Part shown: one piece after another, positions 1 to 8,241 of the stretch
Numbering within the stretch: the stretch's first letter is position 1
Layout of the letters: each line of letters begins with the position of its first letter
Source of the DNA: Gordonia jacobaea
GTDB lineage: Bacteria; Actinomycetota; Actinomycetes; Mycobacteriales; Mycobacteriaceae
DNA: 64,000 bases
Reading direction: 5' to 3'
NCBI RefSeq assembly: GCF_001186365.1
Contig: NZ_LDTZ01000021.1
Location: 62,001 to 126,000 of the forward strand
Notes under the pieces: generated by a model
Database searches by the model: none
What the model saw: only the letters and a program-made list of their open reading frames with translations
What the model was told of the DNA's origin: nothing
Position numbers and translations under genes: made by a program

Positions 1-78
1 GCCAACGGTGGCGGTCGTGCACTCATCTCGATCTGCGCCGCGGGCGGCCAGGGCGTCACCGCGATCATCGAGGGCTGA
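1..78 (+). CDS. Thiolase (acetyl-CoA acyltransferase), C-terminal end only
   Basis: Only the last 25 codons and the stop are inside the window. The reading frame from base 1 ends in GGGRALISICAAGGQG followed by VTAIIEG. This is the conserved C-terminal strand and glycine loop of thiolases, whose second catalytic cysteine lies in a C-x-G-G-G-Q-G-type motif. The family cleaves 3-ketoacyl-CoA with CoA, or condenses two acyl-CoAs. A fadE5-type dehydrogenase and an SDR lie nearby, so a role in beta-oxidation is likely. In M. tuberculosis fadA2 sits next to fadE5, which makes a FadA2-like identity possible, but this fragment cannot prove it. Confidence 0.8.
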   Translation, partial: ANGGGRALISICAAGGQGVTAIIEG

Positions 79-136
79 GTTCTTCCCCGATCGATCGAGT
101 CTCCCCTCCCGTCAGATTCGTCAAAGGTTTTCCAAC

Positions 137-147
137 CGAGATGTAAC
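137..147 (+). promoter_or_regulatory. CGAGATGTAAC element upstream of the VanW gene
   Basis: The 11-mer CGAGATGTAAC lies about 125 bases before the VanW-family start. The same 11-mer occurs in the promoter-side region of the secreted DUF4185 gene (11939-11949, minus strand). Sharing between two envelope genes suggests a common regulator; chance is not excluded. Confidence 0.3.
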
Positions 148-272
148 GAATCGGAATGCAGGGTAGATATACGTGTTAGCTCCGGTTGAGCTGTCAGACC
201 CCCGACCCGACAGCTCATCCGGAGCGCCTGCTTTTCCCAGGTCAGATGCTCTCATCTGCAGAGTGAGACCTG

Positions 273-2021
273 ATGGAGTCAGCGGAGCCCACCTCGCCCG
301 CGTCTGAAATGTCCTGTATGACTGACAAAGTGTTCCCCGCCTCCGCACGTCGACGACGTATGGGGGCGCGGCTGATCACGGGTGTGGTGCTTCTCACATC
401 GCTGGTTTTGGCCGTCGATCTGGTCGTCACGAACTCACATTCGGCGCGTGGCGCGACCACAGCGGGCCTCGACGTCGGCAACCTCTCACGCACGCAGTTG
501 ACCCCGTCGCTCACGCAATTACAGAAGCGAGCCGCGCAGCCCGTCACCGTCAGGACCCCGTCGGGGACCGCGGTGGTGGCGCCGCACGAACTCGGACTCA
601 CCTTCGACGCCGATGCGACCGCCGAGCGTCTGATGCGGCAACCGCGCAGCCTCTTCGACCGCGTGGCGTCGTTGTTCGGACGCACACGCGACGTCGAACC
701 GGTCGTCGACGTCGATCGGGCGCGCTTGAACGCGACGCTCGATGCGCGCAAGGCCGATCTGGAGAAGGCCGCCGTCGAGGGTGGTGTTCGTTACCGCGGT
801 GCCACTCCGGTCGCGGAGATGCCGAGCAAGGGGCTCCGCGTCGTGCGCGAGGGTGCTGCCGACGAGTTGGCCGACCATTGGCTCGACGACACCGGTCCGA
901 TCGATCTCCCCATGGAGCCGTTCTCGCCGACGGTGTCGGCCGACACGGTGCGTCGAACAGTCGACGGCCCGGCCACCCGCGCGACGTCGGCGTCGCTGGC
1001 CGTCACGGGAACCGACGGGGCGCGGACGCGGTTGAGCCCCGACGATCTGGGCGCAGTGCTGCGCTTTGTGGCCGACGGTCGCGGTGGACTCGTAGTCCGC
1101 GCCGACGAGAAGGCGGTGTCCAAACGTGTGGGCGCAGACCTGGGCCGTACCGAGCGAGCACCCGTCAGCGCGACGTTCCGGTTGAGCGGCGGCAGCCCGC
1201 AGGTGGTGCCCGCCCGCGACGGCGCACGGATCGACTGGCGAAAGACGACACAGACCATCGTCGACGCCGCGCTGGCCGACGATCGGCCCGACACGGTGAG
1301 CGCCACCTACCTGGTGCGCACACCGAAGGTGACGACCGACAAGGCCAAGAGTCTCGGTGTGAAGGAAGTGGTCTCGGAGTTCACCACGGGCGGCTTCTCG
1401 TCGGCGTCGGGCGAGAACATCAGGCTGGTGGCCGAGCAGGTCGACGGTGCCGTGGTGCTGCCGGGCGAGACGTTCTCGCTCAACTCCTACACCGGTCCAC
1501 GCGGTGAGGCGCAGGGCTACGTGACGTCGACGATCATCGATCACGGCAGGCCGTCGAAAGCGGTCGGCGGTGGGATTTCGCAGTTCGCGACGACGCTGTA
1601 CAACGCGTCGTACTTCGCAGGCCTCGAAGACGTCGACCACACCGAGCACAGCTACTACATCTCGCGTTATCCGGAGGCGCGTGAGGCGACAGTCTTCGAA
1701 GGCGCGATCGACCTCGTCTTCCGAAACAACACCCGCCACGGAATCCTGATCGAGACCGGCTGGACGACCTCGGGTGTGACCGTACGCATGTGGAGCACCA
1801 AGACGGTCGACGTCGAGTCGATCACCGGCGACCGCTACGCCTACACCTCACCCTCGGTGGTGGAGTTGCCGCGCGGCGACGACTGCTTGGCCGACAACGG
1901 GATTCGCGGCTTCACGACGTCGAACACGCGGGTCATCTCCGACGCCGCCACCGGCGCCGAGATCAGCAGGCACACCCGCACGGTGAAGTACGACCCCGAG
2001 CCGATCGTCCGCTGCGTCTGA
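273..2021 (+). CDS. VanW family protein with putative peptidoglycan-binding domain, membrane anchored
   Basis: The 582-residue product starts with a short basic stretch and a single hydrophobic segment (about residues 30-55), then a long exported part. Residues about 60-370 look like the repeated peptidoglycan-binding-4 type modules found before VanW domains. Residues about 370-560 carry the VanW domain, with its typical GETFSLNSYTGPR, KAVGGGISQFATTLYNA and GILIET motifs. VanW proteins are envelope proteins of unproven biochemical function, first named from vancomycin-resistance clusters; presence here does not imply resistance. The ATG at 273 is preceded by a GAGTGAG stretch. In-frame ATGs at 309 and 318 are possible starts. 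The gene stands alone and converges on a DUF1772 gene. Confidence 0.85.
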   Translation: MESAEPTSPASEMSCMTDKVFPASARRRRMGARLITGVVLLTSLVLAVDLVVTNSHSARGATTAGLDVGNLSRTQLTPSLTQLQKRAAQPVTVRTPSGTAVVAPHELGLTFDADATAERLMRQPRSLFDRVASLFGRTRDVEPVVDVDRARLNATLDARKADLEKAAVEGGVRYRGATPVAEMPSKGLRVVREGAADELADHWLDDTGPIDLPMEPFSPTVSADTVRRTVDGPATRATSASLAVTGTDGARTRLSPDDLGAVLRFVADGRGGLVVRADEKAVSKRVGADLGRTERAPVSATFRLSGGSPQVVPARDGARIDWRKTTQTIVDAALADDRPDTVSATYLVRTPKVTTDKAKSLGVKEVVSEFTTGGFSSASGENIRLVAEQVDGAVVLPGETFSLNSYTGPRGEAQGYVTSTIIDHGRPSKAVGGGISQFATTLYNASYFAGLEDVDHTEHSYYISRYPEAREATVFEGAIDLVFRNNTRHGILIETGWTTSGVTVRMWSTKTVDVESITGDRYAYTSPSVVELPRGDDCLADNGIRGFTTSNTRVISDAATGAEISRHTRTVKYDPEPIVRCV

Positions 2022-2032
2022 CCGTCGACCGT

Positions 2033-2074
2033 GCGCTCGAGACTGCCGACTGGGCGCTCGAGACCGTCGACTGG
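2033..2074. repeat. Two tandem 21-base units between convergent genes
   Basis: Units at 2033-2053 and 2054-2074 both read GCGCTCGAGAC-yGyCGACTGG and differ at two bases. Further CTCGCGCC repeats follow to about 2105. The stretch lies between the ends of the VanW and DUF1772 genes. No function is evident; it resembles the TCGAG-rich intergenic repeats elsewhere in the window. Confidence 0.55.
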
Positions 2075-2107
2075 GCATCTCGCGCCGGGTATCTCGCGCC
2101 AGGAATT

Positions 2108-2584
2108 TCACGCCAGGGCTACGGCGACCACGAGCGCGACGAGTGCTGTCGTCTGCAGTGAGATGCGCGCCGGAAGCAGGGAATCCCAACGGGTTTGGAG
2201 TTCGCGAGCGTCGTCGGGCAGGGTTCCGCCCAGTGCGGCCGCCTTCTGCAGGGTGTTGATCGGCTTGGCCGCAGTTGCGTAGAGGCCCAGCCACAGCACC
2301 AATGCGATGGTGGCGACGAGCGTTGCGACTGCGGCGGCGTAGTGAGCAGTGATCAGCGAAATCACTGATGCGACAACAGCACTCACCAGGCCGGTGATGC
2401 CGGCGACGGGCAGCCGTCGGTCGCCGAAGTAGTGGCCCCAGCCTGCGACGGACGTCATCGTCGCATCGTCGAGCTTGGCAAGCACCGACTTCATGATGAC
2501 GCCACCGAAGACGTCGATGCCGTAGATGATCGCGTTGGTGAGGATCGAGATCCCGGCGACGATCTGGATGATTGCTGAACTCAT
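2108..2584 (-). CDS. DUF1772 (anthrone oxygenase-like) membrane protein
   Basis: The product is 158 residues with four hydrophobic segments (about 5-30, 55-75, 80-100 and 140-158). Before the last helix it carries a PIN...LPDDARELQTRWDSL region typical of DUF1772 proteins. That family includes fungal anthrone oxygenases, but most bacterial members are uncharacterised membrane proteins. The gene is divergent from a TetR regulator 105 bases away, so the regulator probably controls it. Substrate and reaction are unknown. Confidence 0.65.
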   Translation of the reverse strand: MSSAIIQIVAGISILTNAIIYGIDVFGGVIMKSVLAKLDDATMTSVAGWGHYFGDRRLPVAGITGLVSAVVASVISLITAHYAAAVATLVATIALVLWLGLYATAAKPINTLQKAAALGGTLPDDARELQTRWDSLLPARISLQTTALVALVVAVALA

Positions 2585-2618
2585 GACCTGCTCCTGATGG
2601 GGTGCCTATTCCGACGAC

Positions 2619-2661
2619 CTGTCATGAATCTAACAGCGATAGATGTACATATCAATGACAG
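2619..2661. promoter_or_regulatory. Candidate operator in the DUF1772/TetR divergent promoter
   Basis: CTGTCAT (2619-2625) and ATGACAG (2655-2661) form a perfect 7-base inverted repeat with 29 bases between. A TGTACA palindrome lies inside it. The stretch is AT-rich for this genome and sits between divergent starts at 2584 and 2690. It is a plausible TetR binding region; the exact site is inferred. Confidence 0.35.
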
Positions 2662-2689
2662 TTTCGGATGACGATGATAAATTGAAGCC

Positions 2690-3259
2690 ATGGGTGCTCA
2701 GGAACGGCGTGCACGTGAGCGGGCAGCTCGGCACGAGAAGGTGATCGACGCAGCGCGGACGCTCGCCGAACGCGAGGGATGGGCAGCGGTCACGACGCGG
2801 CGGCTCGCCGACGAGATCGAATACACCCCGCCCGTCCTGTATCAGCACTTTCCCGACGGTCGCGACGGGATCGTGACTGCCGTTGCGCTGCAGGGATTTT
2901 CAGAGTTTGCGCGCGCCGCTGACGCTGCGCTTGCCAACGTCGACGAGCCGGTCGCGGCGCTGGTGGACTGCTATGTCGCCTTCGCCGAGAAGCATCCGGC
3001 CACCTACGAGGCGATGTTCGCGTTACCTGTCGGTGTCACGTTCGCTGCCGACGACACCCCGGAGGTCATGCGTGATGCGTTCGCGCCGTTCCTGCGCGCG
3101 CTGGGCGCGGATGAACCAGACGTCGGTGTCAACGCCGAGTTGCTGTGGTCATCCCTGCACGGCATGTGCACGCTCGCGCGTCAGCACCGCCTCGATCCCG
3201 CGCTGGTCTCCCAGCGACGCGACCGTCTCGTCGCGATGTTCACCGATCGGGCGCCGTGA
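2690..3259 (+). CDS. TetR/AcrR family transcriptional regulator
   Basis: The 189-residue protein has an N-terminal helix-turn-helix (about residues 15-60, with REGWAAVTTRRLADEI then a YQHFPDGRDGIV recognition-helix region). The C-terminal half looks like the WHG-type ligand domain, with a WSSLHGMCTL motif near residue 160. TetR proteins usually repress a neighbour until a small ligand binds. The partner is most likely the divergent DUF1772 gene. The ATG at 2690 is the first plausible start and leaves a compact promoter region. Confidence 0.85.
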   Translation: MGAQERRARERAARHEKVIDAARTLAEREGWAAVTTRRLADEIEYTPPVLYQHFPDGRDGIVTAVALQGFSEFARAADAALANVDEPVAALVDCYVAFAEKHPATYEAMFALPVGVTFAADDTPEVMRDAFAPFLRALGADEPDVGVNAELLWSSLHGMCTLARQHRLDPALVSQRRDRLVAMFTDRAP

Positions 3260-3337
3260 ACCTCTGAGGATCCGCGCTCCCGAGCGATCGCTCGGCCCCA
3301 CTGTTATCCGCGACACAGTACGTCGTAGGCTGTCGAC

Positions 3338-4114
3338 GTGGATATCAACGGAGCAAGTGCAATCGTGACGGGTGGGGCGTCGGGCATCGGCGCCGCAGTG
3401 GTTCGCCAGTTGGCTGCCAAGGGCGCGAAGGTCGTCGTCGCCGACCTCAACGCCGACAAGGGTGGACTGCTGGCCAAGGAAGTGGGCGGCGAGTTCGTCT
3501 CGGTCGACGTCACCGACACCGCCGAGATCGAAACCGCTGTCAACCAGGCGAGCGAGCTCGGCCCGCTCCGCGTGCTGGTCAACTCGGCGGGCATCGGCTG
3601 GGCGCAGCGCACCGTCGGCAAGGACGGCGAGTTCGCGTCGGCGCACAACCTCGACGCATACAAGAAGGTCATCGCGATCAACCTGATCGGCACCTTCGAC
3701 GCCATTCGTCTCGCGGCCACCGCGATGAGCCGCCTCGAGCCCACCGAGACCGGTGAGCGCGGCGCGATCGTCTCCATGGCCAGTGTCGCGGCATTCGACG
3801 GCCAGATCGGTCAGGCCGCCTACTCGTCGTCGAAGGGTGGCGTCGTGGGCATGACGCTCCCGGTCGCACGCGACCTGTCGGCTGTCGGCATCCGCGTCAA
3901 CACCGTGGCTCCCGGCCTGATCGACACCCCGATCTACGGCTCGGGCCCCGACTCCGAGGCATTCAAGGCCAACCTCGGCAAGAACGTCCTGTTCCCGAAG
4001 CGACTCGGCGAACCGGACGAGCTCGCCTCGATGGTCATCGAATTGGTCAGCAACTCTTACATGAACGCCGAGGTCGTCCGCGTCGACGGCGGCATCCGGA
4101 TGCCACCGAAGTAG
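3338..4114 (+). CDS. Short-chain dehydrogenase, type-2 3-hydroxyacyl-CoA dehydrogenase-like
   Basis: The 258-residue protein is a classical SDR. It has the cofactor motif TGGASGIG at residues 11-18, an NSAG-type motif near 85, a Ser near 145 and the YSSSK catalytic pair near 160. An Asp after the second beta strand (VVVADLN) favours NAD(H). The whole pattern, including VAPGLIDTPIY and the C-terminal VVRVDGGIRMPPK, resembles type-2 3-hydroxyacyl-CoA dehydrogenases (HSD17B10-like), which oxidise 3-hydroxyacyl-CoA. It starts with GTG. A strong hairpin follows at 4153. The thiolase and FadE5 nearby support a fatty-acid or branched-chain degradation role. Confidence 0.85.
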   Translation: MDINGASAIVTGGASGIGAAVVRQLAAKGAKVVVADLNADKGGLLAKEVGGEFVSVDVTDTAEIETAVNQASELGPLRVLVNSAGIGWAQRTVGKDGEFASAHNLDAYKKVIAINLIGTFDAIRLAATAMSRLEPTETGERGAIVSMASVAAFDGQIGQAAYSSSKGGVVGMTLPVARDLSAVGIRVNTVAPGLIDTPIYGSGPDSEAFKANLGKNVLFPKRLGEPDELASMVIELVSNSYMNAEVVRVDGGIRMPPK

Positions 4115-4152
4115 TAGACGGCGTCGGGGTCACCCCGGACCACTCTCACAGG

Positions 4153-4194
4153 GCGAGAACTCCCACCGCACGAGTCGGCGGTGGGAGTTCTCGC
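4153..4194 (+). terminator. Strong hairpin after the SDR gene
   Basis: A perfect 17-base inverted repeat (GCGAGAACTCCCACCGC and its complement) surrounds an 8-base loop, starting 38 bases after the SDR stop. There is no T tract, as is common in actinobacteria. Confidence 0.7.
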
Positions 4195-4250
4195 GTCTCG
4201 AGCTGGTGTCAGCCCTGGCCGATGCAGTGTGCGCGGATCACACTGGACCC

Positions 4251-4703
4251 GTGGGCGATCCGCGCTTCTTCCGGATGACGAGTCGCTGGCGTCTGCCCTT
4301 CGCCCGAACGGCGGTCTTCGACGCGTTGGCCGACGCCGATGCCTACCCGACGTGGTGGCCGCAGGTTCACGACGTCCACCGCGTCGACGAACGGTCGGGC
4401 ACTGCGAGGCTGCGTTCGCTTCTCCCGATGTCGTTGTACGTCAGTGCGGTCGAAGAAGTTCGCGACCCCCGACGCGGAATCCTCCGCGCGACCCTTACCG
4501 GTGATCTCGTCGGCTGGAGTCAGTGGTGTGTGTCGCAGACATACGACATCACCACCGCAGACTTCACTCAGGAAGTGTTGCTCCGCAAGAAGACCCCCGC
4601 CTGGCTACTGACAGCGTGTCGTCCGCTGTTGGCGCTCAACCACTCTCACATGATGCGCGCGGGCAACAACGGTCTGATTCGACGACTCGGTGAGGCCGGC
4701 TGA
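4251..4703 (+). CDS. SRPBCC (START-like/polyketide cyclase fold) family protein
   Basis: From the GTG at 4251 the product has 150 residues. It shows the SRPBCC pattern: an opening beta strand (TSRWRLPFARTAVFDAL), then ADAYPTWWPQV, and a C-terminal helix from about residue 115. The fold binds hydrophobic ligands in a deep cavity, but the ligand cannot be predicted. An ATG at 4275 would give a shorter start at MTSRW; longer GTG starts exist at 4206 and 4227. There is no obvious ribosome site. Confidence 0.7.
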   Translation: MGDPRFFRMTSRWRLPFARTAVFDALADADAYPTWWPQVHDVHRVDERSGTARLRSLLPMSLYVSAVEEVRDPRRGILRATLTGDLVGWSQWCVSQTYDITTADFTQEVLLRKKTPAWLLTACRPLLALNHSHMMRAGNNGLIRRLGEAG

Positions 4704-4764
4704 ACTCCACGCGGACTGATCGATCCGCGGCGTTGCCGGGTGCCGGCTGCTACTCGGATCTGGA

Positions 4765-4830
4765 GAATGTGTGTCCAATCGATAAAAGTGGGTGCTGCAG
4801 CACCCACATCCTTCGATTCAACACACATTC
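4765..4830. repeat. 66-base nested palindrome
   Basis: The core is a perfect 20-base palindrome, GTGGGTGCTGCAGCACCCAC (4788-4807). It is flanked by AATCGA/TCGATT and then by GAATGTGTGT/ACACACATTC, so most of the 66 bases could fold into one hairpin. It lies between the convergent SRPBCC and fadE5 genes, upstream of a separate fadE5 terminator. It may be a terminator for the plus strand, a protein-binding site or a small palindromic element. Confidence 0.7.
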
Positions 4831-4881
4831 AGGCCCTGTCTGCAGCGGTGCTGGCCGACCGGCCGGAAAAGCCCCAGGACA

Positions 4882-4927
4882 AATACCGCGGCCCCGCAAC
4901 CGAATCCGGTTGCGGGGCCGCAGTATT
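4882..4927 (-). terminator. Terminator of fadE5
   Basis: GCGGCCCCGCAACC pairs with GGTTGCGGGGCCGC around a 6-base loop. AATAC/GTATT extends the stem after one mismatch. It starts 27 bases after the fadE5 stop and can act in both directions. Confidence 0.8.
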
Positions 4928-4954
4928 GGTTTGTGACGCTTGTCGATCAGCGGA

Positions 4955-6787
4955 TCAGAAAGCCGCTTCGTCGAGCTCCATCACGTCGTTGTCGATGTTC
5001 TCGACGACGCCGCGGACCGAGGTCAGCAGCGGCAGCATGTTCTTGGCGAAGAAGCTCGCAACCGCGACCTTGCCGTCGTAGAACGCCTTGTCGCCATCGG
5101 CGGCACCCTCGTCGAGCTTGGTCAGTGCGACCTCGGCCTGCTTGAGCAGCAGCCAGCCGATGAGCAGATCGCCGACGGCCATGAGGTAGCGCACCGAGCC
5201 GAGGCCGACCTTGTAGAGCTGCGTCGCGTCTTCCTGCGCACCCATGAGGTAGCCGGTCAGCGTTGCGGTCATCGACTGCACGTCCTCGAGTGCGGTCTTC
5301 AGCAGCGCGCGCTCGGTCTTGAGGCGACCGTTGCCGGCCTCCGAGTCGATGAACGTCTGGATCTGGCCCGCGACGTGTGCGAGAGCCTGGCCCTTGTCGC
5401 GAATGATCTTGCGGAAGAAGAAGTCCTGCGCCTGGATGGCCGTGGTGCCCTCGTAGAGCGAGTCGATCTTCGAGTCACGGATGTACTGCTCGACCGGGTA
5501 GTCCTGCAGGAAGCCGGAGCCGCCGTAGGTCTGCAGCGACTCGGTCAGCGTGCCGTAGGCGCGCTCGGAGCCGACGCCCTTGACGATCGGCAGGAGCAGG
5601 TCGTTGACGCGGTGAGCCATGGCGGCATCGGCGCCGGAGACGATCTGGGCAGCAGCCTCGTCCTGGTGCGACGCGGTGTACAGGTACACGGCGCGCAGAC
5701 CCTCTGCGTATGCCTTCTGGGTCATCAGCGCACGACGCACGTCCGGGTGATGCGTGATGGTCACGCGCGGAGCGGTCTTGTCGGTCATCTGGGTCATGTC
5801 GGCACCCTGGACACGCTCCTTGGCGTAGTCGAGTGCGTTGAGGTAACCGGTCGATAGGGTCGAGATCGCCTTGGTGCCCACCATCATTCGAGCGTGCTCG
5901 ATGACGTCGAACATCTGCGCAATGCCCTTGTGGACCTCGCCGACGAGCCAGCCCTTGGCCGGAACGCCGTGCTGACCGAAGGTGACCTCACACGTGGCCG
6001 AGACCTTCAGGCCCATCTTGTGCTCGACGTTGGTGACGAAGACGCCGTTGCGCTCACCGAGCTCGCCGGTCTCGTGGTCGAAGTGGAACTTCGGAACGAA
6101 GAACAGCGAGAGGCCCTTGGTGCCGGGGCCCGCGCCCTCGGGGCGAGCGAGTACCAGGTGGAAGAGGTTCTCGGTCATGTCCTGATCGCCCGAGGTGATG
6201 AAGCGCTTCACACCGTCGATGTGCCAGGTGCCGTCTTCCTGCTCCGTTGCCTTGGTGCGGCCTGCGCCGACATCCGATCCGGCGTCGGGCTCGGTCAGCA
6301 CCATGGTGGCGCCCCAGCCGCGCTCGGCGCAGATCTGCGCCCACTTCTTCTGCTCGTCGGTGCCGTTGTCGTAGAAGATCTCCGAGAATCCTGCGCCCGC
6401 GGAGTACATGAACAGCGCGGGGTTGGCGCCGAGGATCATCTCGCCGAGCGCCCAGTACAGCGAACGCGGAGCGGGCATGCCGCCGAGGTCCTCGTGCAGA
6501 CCGACCTTGTCCCAGCCGGCCTCGATGTAGGCGTTGTACGACTTCTTGAACGCCTCGGGGATCGTGACGCTGTGCGTCTCGGGGTCGAAGGTCGGGGGAT
6601 TGCGGTCGCCCTCGGCGAACGAATCGGCGATGACGCCCTCTGCCAGGTTCTTCACCTCGCGGAGCATGTCGACAGCGGTCTCGTGGTCGAGATCGCCGAA
6701 CTCTCCGGACTCGAGGACCTTGTCGAGTTCGAACACGTCGAAGAGGTTGAACTGCAGGTCGCGCATATTGCTCTTGTAATGACCCAT
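4955..6787 (-). CDS. fadE5: Acyl-CoA dehydrogenase FadE5
   Basis: The 610-residue protein matches the long FadE5 type (M. tuberculosis Rv0244c is of similar length), from its start [10 protein letters not shown] to the extra C-terminal domain (about 470-610). The FAD-binding motif [12 protein letters not shown] lies near 163-174 and the catalytic glutamate is E446 in YEGTTAIQ. FadE5 oxidises fatty acyl-CoA to the 2-enoyl form with FAD, the first step of beta-oxidation. The ATG is preceded by an AGAAGGA ribosome site 8 bases away. A palindrome at 6899-6914 may be its operator. The thiolase and SDR nearby could supply later steps. Confidence 0.92.
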   Translation of the reverse strand: MGHYKSNMRDLQFNLFDVFELDKVLESGEFGDLDHETAVDMLREVKNLAEGVIADSFAEGDRNPPTFDPETHSVTIPEAFKKSYNAYIEAGWDKVGLHEDLGGMPAPRSLYWALGEMILGANPALFMYSAGAGFSEIFYDNGTDEQKKWAQICAERGWGATMVLTEPDAGSDVGAGRTKATEQEDGTWHIDGVKRFITSGDQDMTENLFHLVLARPEGAGPGTKGLSLFFVPKFHFDHETGELGERNGVFVTNVEHKMGLKVSATCEVTFGQHGVPAKGWLVGEVHKGIAQMFDVIEHARMMVGTKAISTLSTGYLNALDYAKERVQGADMTQMTDKTAPRVTITHHPDVRRALMTQKAYAEGLRAVYLYTASHQDEAAAQIVSGADAAMAHRVNDLLLPIVKGVGSERAYGTLTESLQTYGGSGFLQDYPVEQYIRDSKIDSLYEGTTAIQAQDFFFRKIIRDKGQALAHVAGQIQTFIDSEAGNGRLKTERALLKTALEDVQSMTATLTGYLMGAQEDATQLYKVGLGSVRYLMAVGDLLIGWLLLKQAEVALTKLDEGAADGDKAFYDGKVAVASFFAKNMLPLLTSVRGVVENIDNDVMELDEAAF

Positions 6788-6898
6788 TGCTGGTTCCTTC
6801 TACTAGACCTGGCATATAAGCCGCGGGCTGACGATCGTCGGGAGTGCCGAGGTGAGCGTCGGGAAAGCGCATGATCTGGACGTTGACGCGGACACCAA

Positions 6899-6914
6899 GT
6901 TACTCGCCAGTAAC
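6899..6914. promoter_or_regulatory. Palindrome upstream of fadE5
   Basis: GTTACT-CGCC-AGTAAC is a perfect inverted repeat about 112 bases before the fadE5 ATG, in a locally AT-richer stretch. The form fits a TetR-family operator, a class that commonly controls fadE genes. The regulator is not identified. Confidence 0.45.
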
Positions 6915-7012
6915 CCCAGTTTACCGCGAGGCGCAACACACTCACAACCTCAGCGCATGTGAGCGTGCTCGCAATTGCAAGCAGTGCGGTAAGAAGTCTC
7001 GACGCAGGTCGG

Positions 7013-7783
7013 TCAGAGACCTCCGCGCAGGTAGGACAGGTCGGCGGGTATGCCTTCCGCGGGTGTTTCCAGAATCAGTGGCGCGTCGGCGATGCGGGCG
7101 ACCTCGACGAGGACGTCGGGATCGATGTGACCCGACTCCAGATTCGCGTGGCGGTCGCGGCCCGAGTCGAACTCGTCGCGCGAGTTGTTCAGGTGAACCA
7201 GGTCGATACGGCCGGTGATGGCACGCACGCGCTCGACCAGTCCGACGAGGTCTTCGCCGCCGGCCCACGCGTGGCAGGTATCGAGACAGAATCCGGCCTG
7301 CTCGAAATCGCCGACCGCATCCCATAGCCGGTCGATGGCCTCGAGGGTTCTGGCCATGGCGTGATCGCCGCCCGCGGTGTTCTCGATGAGGATCGGAACA
7401 CCGAAGCCGCCCTTGTCCTGCTGACGGTCGAAAAGCTTGCGCCAGTTGGCAAATCCCTCTGCGGCGTCTTCACCATCGCGAAGGTGGCCGCCATGAACGA
7501 CGAGGCCGAAGGCCCCCAGCTCGGCTGCGGCGTCGGCTTGCTGTTCGACGGCCTTGCGGGACGGCATCCGGAGTCGGTTGTTCAGACTCGCGACGTTGAT
7601 CTGATAGCTCGAATGGACGACGACGTCGATGGGCGACTCACGGATCTGCTGGGCCTCCGGATGTGGCTGAGGCTTCTTCCAGCTCTGCGGGTCGGTGACG
7701 AACATCTGGAAGACGTCGATACCGAGTTCTTCTGCGGTCTCGAGTGGTGCGGCGTCTTCACGCAGGTGGGCTCCGATGCGCAT
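7013..7783 (-). CDS. nfo: Endonuclease IV (deoxyribonuclease IV)
   Basis: The 256-residue protein is an AP endonuclease 2 family TIM barrel. It starts MRIGAHL, and metal-ligand motifs follow in order: VVHSSYQIN, LVVHGGH, LIENTAGG, CLDTCHAWAGG, VHLNNSRDEFDSGRDRH and a C-terminal ILETP. These hold the zinc cluster that cuts DNA 5' to abasic sites in base-excision repair. The length is near the usual 250-285 residues. It probably forms a transcription unit with the small gene at 7874-8086, 90 bases upstream on the same strand. Confidence 0.9.
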   Translation of the reverse strand: MRIGAHLREDAAPLETAEELGIDVFQMFVTDPQSWKKPQPHPEAQQIRESPIDVVVHSSYQINVASLNNRLRMPSRKAVEQQADAAAELGAFGLVVHGGHLRDGEDAAEGFANWRKLFDRQQDKGGFGVPILIENTAGGDHAMARTLEAIDRLWDAVGDFEQAGFCLDTCHAWAGGEDLVGLVERVRAITGRIDLVHLNNSRDEFDSGRDRHANLESGHIDPDVLVEVARIADAPLILETPAEGIPADLSYLRGGL

Positions 7784-7873
7784 GACGCCAACGATAGTGA
7801 ACCGCTCGCTGGCGACTTTCGCGGGCAGCCTGGCGCGTGCGCAGTCGTGGCAACTGCTCAGTCGTGCGTGTGC

Positions 7874-8086
7874 TCAGTCGCCGAGTCCCGGCTCGGTTTC
7901 GATGGTGATCGGAACGCCGCTGGCGATCAACAGCCGACACGGCGCCTCGGTGTCGCGGTAGAGGTGTAGCCACTCGTGACCCGAGCCGTGCTCGTAGACC
8001 TTGTCCAGTGCGCGGTTGAGTCGGGCCTCCGCCTCTTTGGTGATCAGGTAGCGCTGATCGCCGTAGCGGAGAAAACGATTGGGCAT
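7874..8086 (-). CDS. Small conserved-looking protein of unknown function
   Basis: The 70-residue protein has no signal peptide or membrane segment. It is a mix of charged helices (ITKEAEARLNRALDKVYEHG) and a beta-rich end (CRLLIASGVPITIETE). It is read in the same direction as the endonuclease IV gene and lies just upstream. High third-position GC and an AGG near its ATG support coding. I do not recognise the family. Confidence 0.6.
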   Translation of the reverse strand: MPNRFLRYGDQRYLITKEAEARLNRALDKVYEHGSGHEWLHLYRDTEAPCRLLIASGVPITIETEPGLGD

Positions 8087-8241
8087 GAAACCTCCCGGCG
8101 CCTACTGCCACATCGCTGTGATGCGTATCACCAGTCTAGGAAGTCTTTGCTGTGGATGCGCCATCAACGGGTGGCAAACACCCCGTAACCGTCCGGTGTT
8201 CACTAGGCTGACAAACAGTTAAGGATGGACGTCGTTCCATC

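Noticed and set aside
519..1739. Minus-strand frame of 406 codons opposite the VanW gene
   Set aside because: No recognisable domain and shadow composition; the VanW domain on the plus strand is clear.
273..2021. VanW gene as a vancomycin-resistance determinant
   Set aside because: No vanHAX or two-component genes are present; VanW-domain proteins are common envelope proteins without a shown resistance role.
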